Source of the DNA: Bifidobacterium pseudolongum subsp. pseudolongum DSM 20099
GTDB taxonomy: Bacteria; Actinomycetota; Actinomycetes; Actinomycetales; Bifidobacteriaceae
Direction: 5' to 3'
NCBI RefSeq assembly: GCF_000771225.1
Contig: NZ_JDTZ01000004.1
Location: 1-64,000 of the forward strand
Length of the DNA: 64,000 nucleotides
The notes under the pieces: generated by a model
Databases searched by the model: none
The model's input: the letters and a program-made list of their open reading frames with translations, nothing else
Told to the model about the DNA's origin: nothing
Shown: piece by piece, positions 8,282-17,359 of the stretch
Position numbering within the stretch: the first letter of the stretch is position 1
Layout of the letters: the number at the start of each line of letters is the position of its first letter
Position numbers and translations under genes: made by a program

Positions 8282-9979
8282 TCAGAACTCGCGCACCTTG
8301 CGGTAGAAGTTGATCAGGCTGCGCGTGGAGGCATCCTGCGCGGCGAGTGCCTCGTCGCTTTCGGAGATCGCCGGGGTGATCTCCTTCGCGAGCTGCTTGC
8401 CGAGCTCGACGCCCCACTGGTCGTAGGAATCGAGGCCCCACACGGTGCCTTCGACGAAGGTGATGTGTTCGTAGAGCGCGATCAGCTCGCCGAGCGCGAA
8501 CGGGTCGAGGCGCACGCCGAAGATCGACGTGGTCGGGCGGTTGCCGGTGAACACGCGGGCCGGGACGATCTCTTCCGGCGTGCCTTCGGCGCGCACTTCG
8601 TCGGCGGTCTTGCCGAAGGCGAGCGCCTTGGTCTGCGCGAAGTAGTTGCCGAGCAGCAGCTCGTGCATGTCCTGGTCGCCGTCCTTGAGCGGGTTCGGCG
8701 TGTTGGCGAACGCGATGAAGTCGGCCGGGATCAGCTGCGTGCCCTGATGGATCAGCTGGTAGAACGCGTGCTGGCCGTTGGTGCCGGGCTCGCCCCAGAA
8801 GATCTCGCCGGTCTCGGTGGTGACGGGCGTGCCGTCCCAACGCACGGACTTGCCGTTCGATTCCATCGTGAGCTGCTGCAGGTACGCCGGGAAGCGGTGC
8901 AGGTACTGGTCGTACGGCAGCACGGCGTGCGAGGCGACCTTGAAGAAGTTTCGGTACCAGACGTTGAGCATGCCCATGAGCACCACGACGTTCTTCTCGA
9001 ACGGGGTGTTGGCGAAGTACTCGTCGATCTGGTGGAAGCCGTTGAGGAACTCCTCGAATCGCGCCGGTCCGAAGACGATGGCGAGCGTGAGGCCGACGGC
9101 GGAGTCGACGGAGTAACGGCCGCCGACCCAATCCCAGAAGCCGAACGCGTTGGCCGGGTCGATGCCGAATTCCTTGACGCGCTCGAGGTTGGTGGACACG
9201 GCCACGAAGTGCTTTTCGATGGCTTCGGCCTTGGAGACCTCGGTGCCGTCGATCGCGTTGCTCGCGGTGAGTTCCTCGAGGAGCCATGCGCGCGCCTCAC
9301 GGGCGTTGGTCAGGGTTTCAAGGGTGCCGAAGGTCTTGGAGACGACGACGAACAGCGTGGTCTCCGGGTTGAGGTCGCGGGTCTTCTCGGCGATGTCGTT
9401 GGGGTCGATGTTGGAGACGTAGCGGGCCTTGATGCCGGCGTCGGCGAACGGCTTGAGCGCCTCGTACGCCATGACGGGACCCAGGTCGGAACCACCGATG
9501 CCAATGTTGACGACGGTTTCGATCTCCTTGCCGGTCACGCCCTTCCATTCGCCGGAACGGACTTTCTCAGCGAACGCGTACATGCGCTCGAGGGTCTCGC
9601 GCACATCCTTGACGGTGTCCTGGCCGTCCACGATGTACTTGCCTTCGTCTTCGGCCGGGCGGCGCAGCGCGGTGTGCAGCACGGCGCGGTCCTCGGTGTT
9701 GTTGATGTGCACGCCCGTATACATCTGCTTGGTGCGCTCGGCGAGGTTGACCTCGTTGGCGAGTTCGGCGAAGAGCTCCAGCGTCTCCGGCTTGATCAGG
9801 TTCTTGGAAAGATCGAAGTGCAGCGTGCCCGCTTCGAACGTGAGGTCGTCCACGCGGTTCTCGTCGTCCGCGAACCACTTCTTGAGGTCGATGCCCTCGG
9901 ACTGCATCTCGTCGTAGTGACGCTGCAGCTTGGCCCACGCCTCGGTCTGAGTGGCGTCAACTGGCGGATTGATAGCCAT
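8282..9979 (-). CDS. pgi: Glucose-6-phosphate isomerase
   Basis: 565 residues. It interconverts glucose-6-phosphate and fructose-6-phosphate, which feeds the bifidobacterial fructose-6-phosphate phosphoketolase shunt. Family signatures are clear: [41 protein letters not shown] and, near the end, [12 protein letters not shown] with the catalytic Lys. AAAGGACCAAAT precedes the ATG at 9979; the open frame extends further upstream without any site. It lies downstream of manC on the same strand with a gap of 212 bases, and ends at a good terminator. Confidence 0.97.
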   Translation of the reverse strand: MAINPPVDATQTEAWAKLQRHYDEMQSEGIDLKKWFADDENRVDDLTFEAGTLHFDLSKNLIKPETLELFAELANEVNLAERTKQMYTGVHINNTEDRAVLHTALRRPAEDEGKYIVDGQDTVKDVRETLERMYAFAEKVRSGEWKGVTGKEIETVVNIGIGGSDLGPVMAYEALKPFADAGIKARYVSNIDPNDIAEKTRDLNPETTLFVVVSKTFGTLETLTNAREARAWLLEELTASNAIDGTEVSKAEAIEKHFVAVSTNLERVKEFGIDPANAFGFWDWVGGRYSVDSAVGLTLAIVFGPARFEEFLNGFHQIDEYFANTPFEKNVVVLMGMLNVWYRNFFKVASHAVLPYDQYLHRFPAYLQQLTMESNGKSVRWDGTPVTTETGEIFWGEPGTNGQHAFYQLIHQGTQLIPADFIAFANTPNPLKDGDQDMHELLLGNYFAQTKALAFGKTADEVRAEGTPEEIVPARVFTGNRPTTSIFGVRLDPFALGELIALYEHITFVEGTVWGLDSYDQWGVELGKQLAKEITPAISESDEALAAQDASTRSLINFYRKVREF

Positions 9980-10191
9980 ATTTGGTCCTTTCATCATCAT
10001 CAGGTGGAAAGCGCGGCTGCGCCCGCGGCGAATCCGCACGGCGGCGGCTGTGTCAACGCATGTTCCGCACACGTTCGCAACGCTTCACCGAACACCCACA
10101 CTACTCATGAAATGCGACAGTGCCGCGCACGCCGCACGTCCGCGCAACGCGTGCCGTGCGCGGCGGAAAACCGCGGCGCTCGTTGCGGCGA

Positions 10192-11403
10192 CTACAGCAG
10201 ATCCTCACGCCCGGAGTCGGCGAGATGCTTGACCATCGCCTTGACCTCCTGGCTGCGCGCGCGTGGCGCGATGAGCAGCGCGTCGGGCGTATCGACGACG
10301 ACCATGTCGTTCACGCCGAGCAATGCGACCGTTCGCCCCGACGCCGGCACCACCACGTCGCCCGCCGAATCGAGATACGCCACGTCGTCCACACTGCCGA
10401 GCACCTTGATGTTGCGCTCGTTCACGCTCGGCAGCAGCGCGGCGACCGAGTTGAAATCACCGACGTCGTCCCAGCCGAAGTCACCCGGGATCATCGCCAC
10501 GCCGCCCTCCACCGAAAGTGGTTCGGCCACCGCGTAATCGAACGCGATCTTCTCAATCGACGGCCAGTACGTGCGCATCGCCTCGTCGCGATGCTCGTGG
10601 AAATCCGCGCGCGCGACCGTCTCGAGCTGGTTCTCGCCGCGTTCGTGCGCTTCGGCGCAGGCGCGCTCGAACGCGCGGTCGTCTTCGATGATCGCGTCGG
10701 CGATCGCGTCGATCGCGCGCGCGAGCTGCGGCTTGTGCGCGTGCAGATGGTCGAGCAGCACGTCTGCGCGCATGACGAACATGCCCGCGTTCCAGCGGTA
10801 TTCGCCCGTGGAGAGATACGCCTGCGCGGTCGCGGCGTTCGGTTTTTCGACGAAGCGCTCCACAATGCACGCATCCGGCGCGTTCGGGATCCGCTCGGCG
10901 AGCGACGCGCCTTCGTGGATGTAGCCGAACGCGGTCGACGGGCGCGAGGCGGCGATGCCGATCGTGGTGACGTACCCGGCGCGCGCGGTCTCCACCGCCT
11001 GCCGCACCGCTTCGATGAATGCGATCTTGCCGCGGATCACATGGTCGGCGGCGAACGAACCGACGATGACGTTGCCGCCGTTGCGCCGCGCCAGCACGGC
11101 GGTGGCGAGTGCGATCGCCGCCGTCGAGTCGCGTGGCGCCGGCTCGGCGAAGATCTGGTCCGCGCCGATTTCGGGCAGCTGTTCGCGCACGGTGTCCACG
11201 TGGTAGTCGCCGGTGCTCACGCACACATGGTCCATGCCGCAGATCTGCGAAAGGCGGTCATAGGTGGATTGGATGAGCGTGCGGCCCTGGCCGAGCAGGT
11301 CGTAGAAGAACTTGGGCCGGCGCTCGCGGCTGAGCGGCCACAGGCGCGTGCCGGTGCCGCCGGCGGGAATGATGGCGTAGAAATCGTCGAATCCGTTGGT
11401 CAT
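10192..11403 (-). CDS. manC: Mannose-1-phosphate guanylyltransferase
   Basis: 403 residues of the nucleotidyltransferase fold. It makes GDP-mannose from mannose-1-phosphate and GTP for glycan synthesis. It starts with the signature IIPAGGTGTRLWPLSRERRPK and carries the sugar-binding stretches VERFVEKPN, YRWNAGMFV and PGDFGWDDVGDF. The carboxyl end is a short left-handed beta-helix part, without the isomerase domain of bifunctional enzymes. No Shine-Dalgarno precedes the ATG at 11403. TAAAAT lies exactly 7 bases upstream (11411-11416), so the transcript is probably leaderless. No other mannose or polysaccharide gene is adjacent. Confidence 0.9.
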   Translation of the reverse strand: MTNGFDDFYAIIPAGGTGTRLWPLSRERRPKFFYDLLGQGRTLIQSTYDRLSQICGMDHVCVSTGDYHVDTVREQLPEIGADQIFAEPAPRDSTAAIALATAVLARRNGGNVIVGSFAADHVIRGKIAFIEAVRQAVETARAGYVTTIGIAASRPSTAFGYIHEGASLAERIPNAPDACIVERFVEKPNAATAQAYLSTGEYRWNAGMFVMRADVLLDHLHAHKPQLARAIDAIADAIIEDDRAFERACAEAHERGENQLETVARADFHEHRDEAMRTYWPSIEKIAFDYAVAEPLSVEGGVAMIPGDFGWDDVGDFNSVAALLPSVNERNIKVLGSVDDVAYLDSAGDVVVPASGRTVALLGVNDMVVVDTPDALLIAPRARSQEVKAMVKHLADSGREDLL

Positions 11404-11410
11404 GGGGATT

Positions 11411-11416
11411 ATTTTA
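11411..11416 (-). promoter_or_regulatory. manC -10 box, leaderless start
   Basis: TAAAAT, then 7 bases, then the manC ATG. This spacing places transcription start on or next to the start codon and explains the missing ribosome-binding site. Confidence 0.6.
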
Positions 11417-11476
11417 GCGGTGGCGGTGGCAGCCACTTTTCCCGTCTGGCTTTCTGTGGATGCATCCTTCCCCGTT

Positions 11477-11489
11477 GCTACGGGTAGTG
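11477..11489 (+). repeat. Dispersed intergenic repeat, single copy
   Basis: GCTACGGGTAGTG between manC and tRNA-Leu, about 75 bases upstream of the manC start. Confidence 0.7.
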
Positions 11490-11553
11490 CTTCCACGCCT
11501 GAGGATCACACAGAATCGTTGGAATATAACGGATTATATGGAAGGCATACGCG

Positions 11554-11594
11554 AAAAAACACTACTCGTAGCGAAGAAGGCACTACCCGTAGTG
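11554..11594 (-). terminator. tRNA-Leu terminator built from dispersed repeats
   Basis: Six bases past the tRNA-Leu 3' end the minus strand reads CACTACGGGTAGTG, a short spacer, GCTACGAGTAGTG, then TTTTTT. The two repeat copies can pair with each other or fold individually, and the T6 run makes an intrinsic terminator likely. Confidence 0.65.
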
Positions 11595-11599
11595 AAAGG

Positions 11600-11681
11600 T
11601 GCGCGAGATGGGACTCGAACCCACACGACCGAAGTCACAGGAACCTAAATCCTGCGCGGCTACCAATTACGCCACTCGCGC
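11600..11681 (-). tRNA. tRNA-Leu (UAG)
   Basis: 82 bases form a class II tRNA. The acceptor stem is GCGCGAG with CTCGCGC and discriminator A; the D-arm includes GTAATTGGTAGCC; the anticodon loop TTTAGGT gives UAG (reads CUN codons). A variable arm is present and the T-arm is GGGTTCGAGTCCC. The CCA is not encoded. It follows tRNA-Thr on the same strand with a terminator between them. Confidence 0.95.
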
Positions 11682-11690
11682 GCATAGTAC

Positions 11691-11720
11691 AAAACCCTAG
11701 GCGGCGAACACCACCTAGGG
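11691..11720 (-). terminator. tRNA-Thr terminator
   Basis: A 10-bp stem (CCCTAGGTGG with CCGCCTAGGG, one mismatch) around a 6-base loop, followed by TTTT on the minus strand, just past tRNA-Thr. Confidence 0.85.
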
Positions 11721-11725
11721 CCTTA

Positions 11726-11801
11726 TGGAGCCACTTGACAGAATCGAACTGTCGACCTGCTCATTACGAGTGAGCCGCTCTACCGACTGAGCTAAAGTGG
11801 C
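11726..11801 (-). tRNA. tRNA-Thr (CGU)
   Basis: 76 bases including an encoded CCA. The acceptor stem is GCCACTT with AAGTGGC and discriminator T; the D-arm is TAGCTCAGTCGGTAGAGC; the anticodon stem GCTCA/TGAGC encloses loop CTCGTAA, giving anticodon CGU (reads ACG); the T-loop is GTTCGATTC. Confidence 0.95.
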
Positions 11802-11975
11802 ATGCGCACAATTTGCATCTGCGCACAGAAAGAACATTCTACACATAATCGCAGGTTTGTCCAATCCCAACGGCGCAGACAACCCCGCACGGCGTGTCGC
11901 GAGATAAGACACGCGGTATCTACCCAGGTGACATACCATAATCGCGCATATTGGAGCACCATCACACAATCCAAT

Positions 11976-11988
11976 CACTACCCGTAGC
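11976..11988 (-). repeat. Dispersed intergenic repeat, single copy
   Basis: CACTACCCGTAGC on the plus strand, 42 bases before the second AEC permease. Confidence 0.7.
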
Positions 11989-12030
11989 AGAATAGAAAAC
12001 AACATCACCACACACAGAAGAACCGACACC

Positions 12031-13041
12031 ATGCTCGCTATGCTCCAACCCATCTCGCTCCTGCTCATCATCGTGGCGGGCTATCTGTTCAAGCGCAACA
12101 ACCTGTTCGGCCCGCGCGACTACCGCATTGTGCAGGTGGCGCTCTTCGACCTGGTGCTGCCGGGAGCGATTGTCTATTCCTTTGCCAAGAACCCGCACGA
12201 CATCTCGCTGCTGTGGCTTTCCGCATACGGCTTCATTGTGGCGCTCGTGCCGGTCATCATCATCTACCTGGCCACATCGCGCCGCCCGATCGCCCAACGC
12301 GCGTTTCTCATGTTCAACGGCACGGGCCTGAACATCGGCTGTTTCTGCTTCCCTGTGGTGCAGGCGTTCCTCGGCAACGCGGCCGTGGTGCCCGCCGCGA
12401 TGTTCGACATCGGCAACTGCGTGATGGTGGCCGCCGGCACGAATGTGATGACGCAGACGCTCCTGCACATCCAACCCGGCCTCACGCTCGCCGAACAGCA
12501 CGCGGACGACGCGCCGACGCTCCCCTACTCACCACCCACCGACCGCGACGCCAAACGCCTGGCCCGCCGCGCGCTCGCGAAGACGATCGCACGCGGCTTC
12601 GTCGGCTCGGTGCCGTTCGACGTCTACATGCTCATGATCGCGCTGACGGTGGCCGGCTGGTCGGTGCCCACGTGGCTCGCCGACATGTTCGCGCCGTTCG
12701 CCAACGCGAACGCGTGCGTGGCGATGCTCATGGTCGGCATGCTCATGGACCTGCCCGCGAACAAACACGACATGCTGTCCGTGCTGCAGGTGATCGCCTG
12801 GCGGTTGCCGTTTGGCATCGCGTTCGGCCTCGCCGCCTGGTTCCTGCTGCCGTTCAGCCCGATGATCCGCGAGGCCACGCTGATGTGCTGCCTGGCGCCG
12901 ATCGCCGTCTTCTCCACGCTGTTCACTGACGAAGTGCTGGGCAATGCGAAACTCGCCGGCTTCTCGCTCACCGTGACCGCCGTGATCAGCCTGCTGACGA
13001 TGACCGGCGCGCACGCGCTGATCGCCGCGGGAATCCTGTAG
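12031..13041 (+). CDS. AEC-family permease
   Basis: 336 residues, about ten membrane segments. A central hydrophilic loop of about 45 residues (roughly 150-195, rich in Asp and Arg) lies between the two five-helix bundles. It has the AEC stretches FNGTGLNIGCFCFP and, near the end, CCLAPIAVFSTLF. It is only distantly similar to the permease at 2126. The substrate is unknown; malate, other small carboxylates or amino acids are possible for the family. Only a weak AGAAG precedes the ATG. It is convergent with the FemAB gene at 13060. Confidence 0.8.
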   Translation: MLAMLQPISLLLIIVAGYLFKRNNLFGPRDYRIVQVALFDLVLPGAIVYSFAKNPHDISLLWLSAYGFIVALVPVIIIYLATSRRPIAQRAFLMFNGTGLNIGCFCFPVVQAFLGNAAVVPAAMFDIGNCVMVAAGTNVMTQTLLHIQPGLTLAEQHADDAPTLPYSPPTDRDAKRLARRALAKTIARGFVGSVPFDVYMLMIALTVAGWSVPTWLADMFAPFANANACVAMLMVGMLMDLPANKHDMLSVLQVIAWRLPFGIAFGLAAWFLLPFSPMIREATLMCCLAPIAVFSTLFTDEVLGNAKLAGFSLTVTAVISLLTMTGAHALIAAGIL

Positions 13042-13059
13042 GACTCACCAACCGCCCAC

Positions 13060-14340
13060 TCAGCGGCCGATCACTTTCTGCGCGATCCGCTTGACCGCGC
13101 ACCGCACGCGGCTCACCGGCAGCGTGAACTCGCCGGGCAGTTCCTCCACGTACCCGTTGAATCCCTGCTTGAACTCGAGCACGCCGTGCCCTTCGCTGTG
13201 CGGGTCGTCGAACACGCCGTCGATGCCGTAGAAATTGTACCGATCGATGCCGCGCTCTACGCACAACCGCAGCATCGCCTCGTGCTGGATGAGCGCGGAG
13301 GCATAGAACGGCTTGAATTCCTCGAGCGAGCCGGAGAACAGGTAGACGACCTCGTTCGGATGCTCGACGAACAGCGAGCACGCGGCCGGCAGCATGTCGC
13401 CGCGTGCCGCCAGTTCGCGCGCCGCCTGCAACCGTTTGTTCACGGCGGCCAGATTGCTCGACTCCTCGTTGTACCGCCGGCGCAGTTTGGTCGTCTCGCG
13501 CACCTGCATCTTCGCGCCAATCGAATCGACGAGCGCCTGCAGATCACTCGCCTTGCGCTGCATCGATTCGAGGTAGCGCGCGGTGTCGATATACGCGACC
13601 ATGAAATGCGCGCGCGCACCGAACGCATGCGCGAAATCATGGAAGTATCGCTCGCCGCGGAACGCGAACCGGCGGCGTTCGGCGGTCTGCTGTTCGATCT
13701 GCGCGAACACGCCGAACTCGCTTTCACCCACTTCGCGCACCACCACGCCCATGCTGCGCGCGCGTGTGACGCTCCACTGTGTGCGCTTGGAATACGATTC
13801 GAGCAGCGCGCGCTCGCTGGAGATCCCCGTGAGGTCCTTGACGTAGACCCAGCGGTTCATCACCGAGTCGTAGCCGGTGCCGAACCCTTGGTGCCGCCAG
13901 TGCGCACGCGTGTAGTCGCGCATAAGCGCGCCGTCCGCCGCGCCGTCCGCGCTGCCGTCGGAATGATGCCTGCGGTAGACGTCATTGGGCCAGCACGAGA
14001 TGCTCAGCGCGTGGTGGCGCCGGCCATCCTCGAGGATCGCCTCGCTCACCGCGCTCACCATGTCCGGGGCGTCCGGGTCGCACAGCGGCCCCGCCCACAC
14101 CGACCCGACCGGGCCGAAGCGCGAGGGCGTGTACGCAATCATCGCGCCGGCGACCGGCTCGTCATGTTCGTCGACGACGCCGACGAGCGACGTGCTTGCG
14201 CCGTGCGCCTGCGCCATGTCGCGCATGCTCAGCGACTGCTGGAAGCTCCCTTCGGCCATGCGCTGCGAGAGCTGCTCGAATTCGTCGTCGCGCAGCGGGC
14301 GCACGTTCCAGTGATGCGCGCGTGCGGGTGCCTGTGCCAT
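13060..14340 (-). CDS. FemAB/MurM-type peptidoglycan bridge enzyme (second of pair)
   Basis: 426 residues. These enzymes move an amino acid from aminoacyl-tRNA to the lipid-linked peptidoglycan precursor and so build the interpeptide bridge. Two GNAT-like subdomains are recognisable (FQQSLSMRDMA near residue 40; WVYVKDLTGISSERALLESYSKRTQWSVTRA near 185). A helical coiled-coil arm with a Lys/Arg/Glu-rich heptad pattern runs from about residue 270 to 335. The carboxyl end FYGIDGVFDD plus EFKQGFNGYVEELPGEF is the family hallmark. AGGA precedes the ATG at 14340. It is a close paralogue of the next upstream gene; the amino acid added cannot be read from sequence. Confidence 0.9.
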   Translation of the reverse strand: MAQAPARAHHWNVRPLRDDEFEQLSQRMAEGSFQQSLSMRDMAQAHGASTSLVGVVDEHDEPVAGAMIAYTPSRFGPVGSVWAGPLCDPDAPDMVSAVSEAILEDGRRHHALSISCWPNDVYRRHHSDGSADGAADGALMRDYTRAHWRHQGFGTGYDSVMNRWVYVKDLTGISSERALLESYSKRTQWSVTRARSMGVVVREVGESEFGVFAQIEQQTAERRRFAFRGERYFHDFAHAFGARAHFMVAYIDTARYLESMQRKASDLQALVDSIGAKMQVRETTKLRRRYNEESSNLAAVNKRLQAARELAARGDMLPAACSLFVEHPNEVVYLFSGSLEEFKPFYASALIQHEAMLRLCVERGIDRYNFYGIDGVFDDPHSEGHGVLEFKQGFNGYVEELPGEFTLPVSRVRCAVKRIAQKVIGR

Positions 14341-14446
14341 CGTCCTGCCTTCCGTGAGCGGTTTGATCGTACGGATGCTATGAAAATATACCGCACAGAT
14401 GTTGCGCTCAAAGCAGATAATTATCGCACAGAAAAATAAGAAATGA

Positions 14447-15718
14447 TTATCGCCGAGAGCAAACCGTGTGCACAAGCCGCTCGAGGCGGTAGAGCGCGGG
14501 GCGCAGCACGCGCATGAACTCGCCCGGCAGCTCCTCCACGTACCCGTTGAATCCCTGCTTGAACTCGAGCACGCCGCGGCCCTCGCTATTGGGGTCGTCG
14601 AACACGCCGTCGATGCCGTAGAAGTTGTAACGCGCGATGCCCTGCTCCACGCACAGCCGCAACATCGCCTCGTACTGGATCAGCGCGGACGCGTAGAACG
14701 GCTTGTATTCCTCAAGCGAACCCGAGAACAGATAGACAACCTCTTGCGGCATGTCTACAAACAGCGACGCCGCGACCGGGATCCGCTCGCCGCGCGCCAC
14801 GAGCACGCGCGCCTCGTCGAGCCGCTTGCGCGCGGCCGCGAGATTGTTCGACTCCTCGTTGTGGCGCCGGCGCAGTTTCGTCGTCTCATGCACGGCAATC
14901 TTGGCTTCCAAATCATCCACGAGCCGCTGCAGGTCGTCGGCCTTCCGCTCCATCGCATTGAAGTAGGCCTGCGTGTCGATTTCGGCGATCAGGAAATGCG
15001 CGCGCTCGCCGTACGCCTGCGCGAACTGGCGGAAATACTCCTCGCCGCGGTAGGCGAAATGCCGGCGCTCGGCGGTGGCTTGCTCGATCGACGCAAACAG
15101 GTGCAGCTCGTCCATGCCGATCTGCCGGATGCACACCCCCATGCTGCGCGCGCGTTTGACGCTCCACTGGGTACGCTTCGAGAACGACGCGAGCAGCTGC
15201 TCCGCGCTGGCGATGCCGGTGAGGTCCTTGACGAACCGCCAGCGCGGCACGGCCGTGTACCCGCGTGTAAACCCGCCGTGGGCCATGTGCGCGGCGGTGA
15301 TGTTCGCGATCATCGCGTTGTCCGGGTCGCTTGCCGGGTCGCCGGCGATCGGCTCGCCTTCCGCGTTGAGCACGCGGTACGGCTGTTCGGGTGTGATGTC
15401 GAGGTGCACGGCGTGCAGGCGCTTGGCGTACGCGGCCAAGTGGTCCAGAAAGAATGTGGTCAGTTCGCGGTCGTCGTAGTCGCACAGCGGACCGTCGTGC
15501 ACCGCGCAGAATGTGGCGGGGCCGGACCCGTGCACCTCGAGCAGTGCGGCCGCCACGGTCTCGGTGCCTTCGCGCACGCCGACGAAGCGCGTGGCCACGC
15601 CGTTGGCGCCGCGCAGGCGGGCCGCCATCACGGTCTGTTGGAAGTTGCCGCGCGGCGCGCGCTCGGAGAACGCCTCGAAGTCGTCCGCGGAAAGTTCGGT
15701 GAACGTCAAAGAACGCAT
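14447..15718 (-). CDS. FemAB/MurM-type peptidoglycan bridge enzyme (first of pair)
   Basis: 423 residues, closely related to its downstream neighbour: same FQQTVMAARLRG start region, DLTGIASAEQLLASFSKRTQWSV, coiled-coil arm (about 265-330), and the identical carboxyl hallmark EFKQGFNGYVEELPGEF. Two paralogues in tandem suggest a bridge of at least two residues added in order, as with FemA and FemB, though the gap of 106 AT-rich bases allows separate promoters. Only a weak AGG lies before the ATG at 15718. Confidence 0.9.
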   Translation of the reverse strand: MRSLTFTELSADDFEAFSERAPRGNFQQTVMAARLRGANGVATRFVGVREGTETVAAALLEVHGSGPATFCAVHDGPLCDYDDRELTTFFLDHLAAYAKRLHAVHLDITPEQPYRVLNAEGEPIAGDPASDPDNAMIANITAAHMAHGGFTRGYTAVPRWRFVKDLTGIASAEQLLASFSKRTQWSVKRARSMGVCIRQIGMDELHLFASIEQATAERRHFAYRGEEYFRQFAQAYGERAHFLIAEIDTQAYFNAMERKADDLQRLVDDLEAKIAVHETTKLRRRHNEESNNLAAARKRLDEARVLVARGERIPVAASLFVDMPQEVVYLFSGSLEEYKPFYASALIQYEAMLRLCVEQGIARYNFYGIDGVFDDPNSEGRGVLEFKQGFNGYVEELPGEFMRVLRPALYRLERLVHTVCSRR

Positions 15719-15777
15719 GAATACCTACTATGCAGTCTTACTTTGTCTCTGTTGATTCTCTATTGATATTGATTCGC

Positions 15778-16443
15778 CTAGTCGTCGAGCAGCGCTTTGA
15801 CGGCGGGCACGAGCGCGCGCAACGCCTTGCCGCGGTGCGAGATCGCGTTCTTCTGCTCGGGCATCATCTGCGCGCTCGTAAGCAGCTCGCCGCTGTCTCG
15901 CGCGGCCTGCGGCTGGTCGTCGGGCATGAAGATCGGGTCGTAGCCGAAGCCGTTCGCGCCGTGCGGATGGCGCAGGATTGTGCCGGGCATCTCGCCAAGC
16001 GCGACGGTCTCGTGGAACTCACCGAGTCCGTCGCCGTCGCTCTCCACCGGCACCACGAGCGCGGCGGCGCAGCGGAAGCGCGCCGTGCGGTCGTCGTCGG
16101 GGATGTCTTCGATCTGCGCAAGCAGCAGGCGGTTGTTCGCCTCGTCGTCGCCGTGCGTGCCCGACCAGCGCGCGGAGAGGATGCCGGGCGCGTTGCCCAT
16201 CACATCGACGATCAGGCCGGAGTCGTCGGCGATCGCCGGCAGCCCGGTCTCGCCCGCCACGAAGCGCGCCTTGAGCAGCGCGTTCTCCTCGAAGGTCACG
16301 CCCGTTTCGGCCGGGTCGGCAAGGCCCAGGCTGCCGGCGGAGACGAGTTCGATGCCCTGCGCGGCGGCGCTGAGTTGCTCGTTGAGGATGTTGCGGATCT
16401 CCACAAGTTTGCCTTCGTTGTGCGTGGCGACGACGATCTTCAC
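15778..16443 (-). CDS. rdgB: Non-canonical purine NTP pyrophosphatase (RdgB/HAM1)
   Basis: 221 residues. It hydrolyses dITP, ITP and XTP to monophosphates, keeping deaminated purines out of DNA and RNA. Signatures: ATHNEGKLVEI at the amino end, TFEENALLKA, ADDSGLIVDVMGNAPGILSARW, GYDPIFMPDD and NAISHRGKALRAL. The start is GTG at 16443 with AAGGAG in range. It follows rph by 54 bases on the same strand, the widespread rph-rdgB pairing. Confidence 0.95.
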   Translation of the reverse strand: MKIVVATHNEGKLVEIRNILNEQLSAAAQGIELVSAGSLGLADPAETGVTFEENALLKARFVAGETGLPAIADDSGLIVDVMGNAPGILSARWSGTHGDDEANNRLLLAQIEDIPDDDRTARFRCAAALVVPVESDGDGLGEFHETVALGEMPGTILRHPHGANGFGYDPIFMPDDQPQAARDSGELLTSAQMMPEQKNAISHRGKALRALVPAVKALLDD

Positions 16444-16497
16444 GGTGTGCTCCTTGGTGCGGTTGCGGTTGGACTGGGTGGATTGCCGAGTGCGGTC

Positions 16498-17253
16498 TCA
16501 GCGCTCGGCGAGTTCGGCGAGCGCGTCGGCCTGCGCGCGCTGCAGTTCGCGGTTGCCTTTGGTGGCCAGGTCGAGCAGCACGTTGAGTTCGTCGCGTGAG
16601 AACGGGCGGTGCTCTGCGGTGCCCTGGATCTCGACGAAGTCACCCGAGCCGGTCATCGCCACATTCATATCGGTCATGGCCTGACTGTCTTCGATGTACG
16701 GCAGGTCGAGCATGGGCGTGCCGTTGATCACGCCGACCGAGACGGCGGAGACGCTGTCTTTGAGCACGCGCTCCACGCTGCGAATCTTATGCTGGCTCTT
16801 CGCCCAGTGCAGCGCGTCGACGAGCGCCACGTACGCGCCGGTGATCGACGCGGTGCGCGTGCCGCCGTCTGCCTGCAGCACGTCGCAGTCGAGTTGAATC
16901 TGGTTTTCACCCAGGGCCTTCATATCCACGACCGCGCGCAGGCAGCGGCCGATCAGGCGGCTGATCTCGTGCGTGCGCCCGCCGACCTTGCCGCGCACGG
17001 ATTCGCGGTCGGTGCGTTCTGCGGTGGCGCGCGGGAGCATCGCATACTCCGCGGTCACCCAGCCCAGGCCGCTGTCTTTGCGCCAGCGCGGCACGCCGGG
17101 GGTGAATGTGGCGGTGCACATGACGCGCGTGTTGCCGCATTCGATGAGCACGGAGCCTTCGGGCACATCGGTGAAGCTGCGGGTGATCTTCACGGGACGC
17201 AGTTCGTCGACGGCGCGGCCGTCGGTGCGGATGATCGTCTGGGCGTCGAGCAT
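16498..17253 (-). CDS. rph: Ribonuclease PH
   Basis: About 251 residues. It is a phosphate-dependent 3'-5' exonuclease that trims tRNA 3' ends. Motifs: [44 protein letters not shown], the phosphate-site Arg in [32 protein letters not shown] and [17 protein letters not shown] give the ATG at 17253. A GTG at 17265 with GAGAGG upstream is equally possible and would add four residues. It is the first gene of a likely rph-rdgB operon. Confidence 0.93.
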   Translation of the reverse strand: MLDAQTIIRTDGRAVDELRPVKITRSFTDVPEGSVLIECGNTRVMCTATFTPGVPRWRKDSGLGWVTAEYAMLPRATAERTDRESVRGKVGGRTHEISRLIGRCLRAVVDMKALGENQIQLDCDVLQADGGTRTASITGAYVALVDALHWAKSQHKIRSVERVLKDSVSAVSVGVINGTPMLDLPYIEDSQAMTDMNVAMTGSGDFVEIQGTAEHRPFSRDELNVLLDLATKGNRELQRAQADALAELAER

Positions 17254-17359
17254 GTCTTTGATTTGCACGGTGTTGCTGTTCCTCTCCGGGTGCGCACGGC
17301 AGCGCACCGTTTATGTTGCTCTTTGCAGGATAGTACGCGCGCGCCGGTTCAGCGCGTGG

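Noticed and set aside
8465-10537. A 690-codon plus-strand frame over pgi
   Set aside because: It lies exactly opposite pgi, which is certain; composition is that of a shadow frame.
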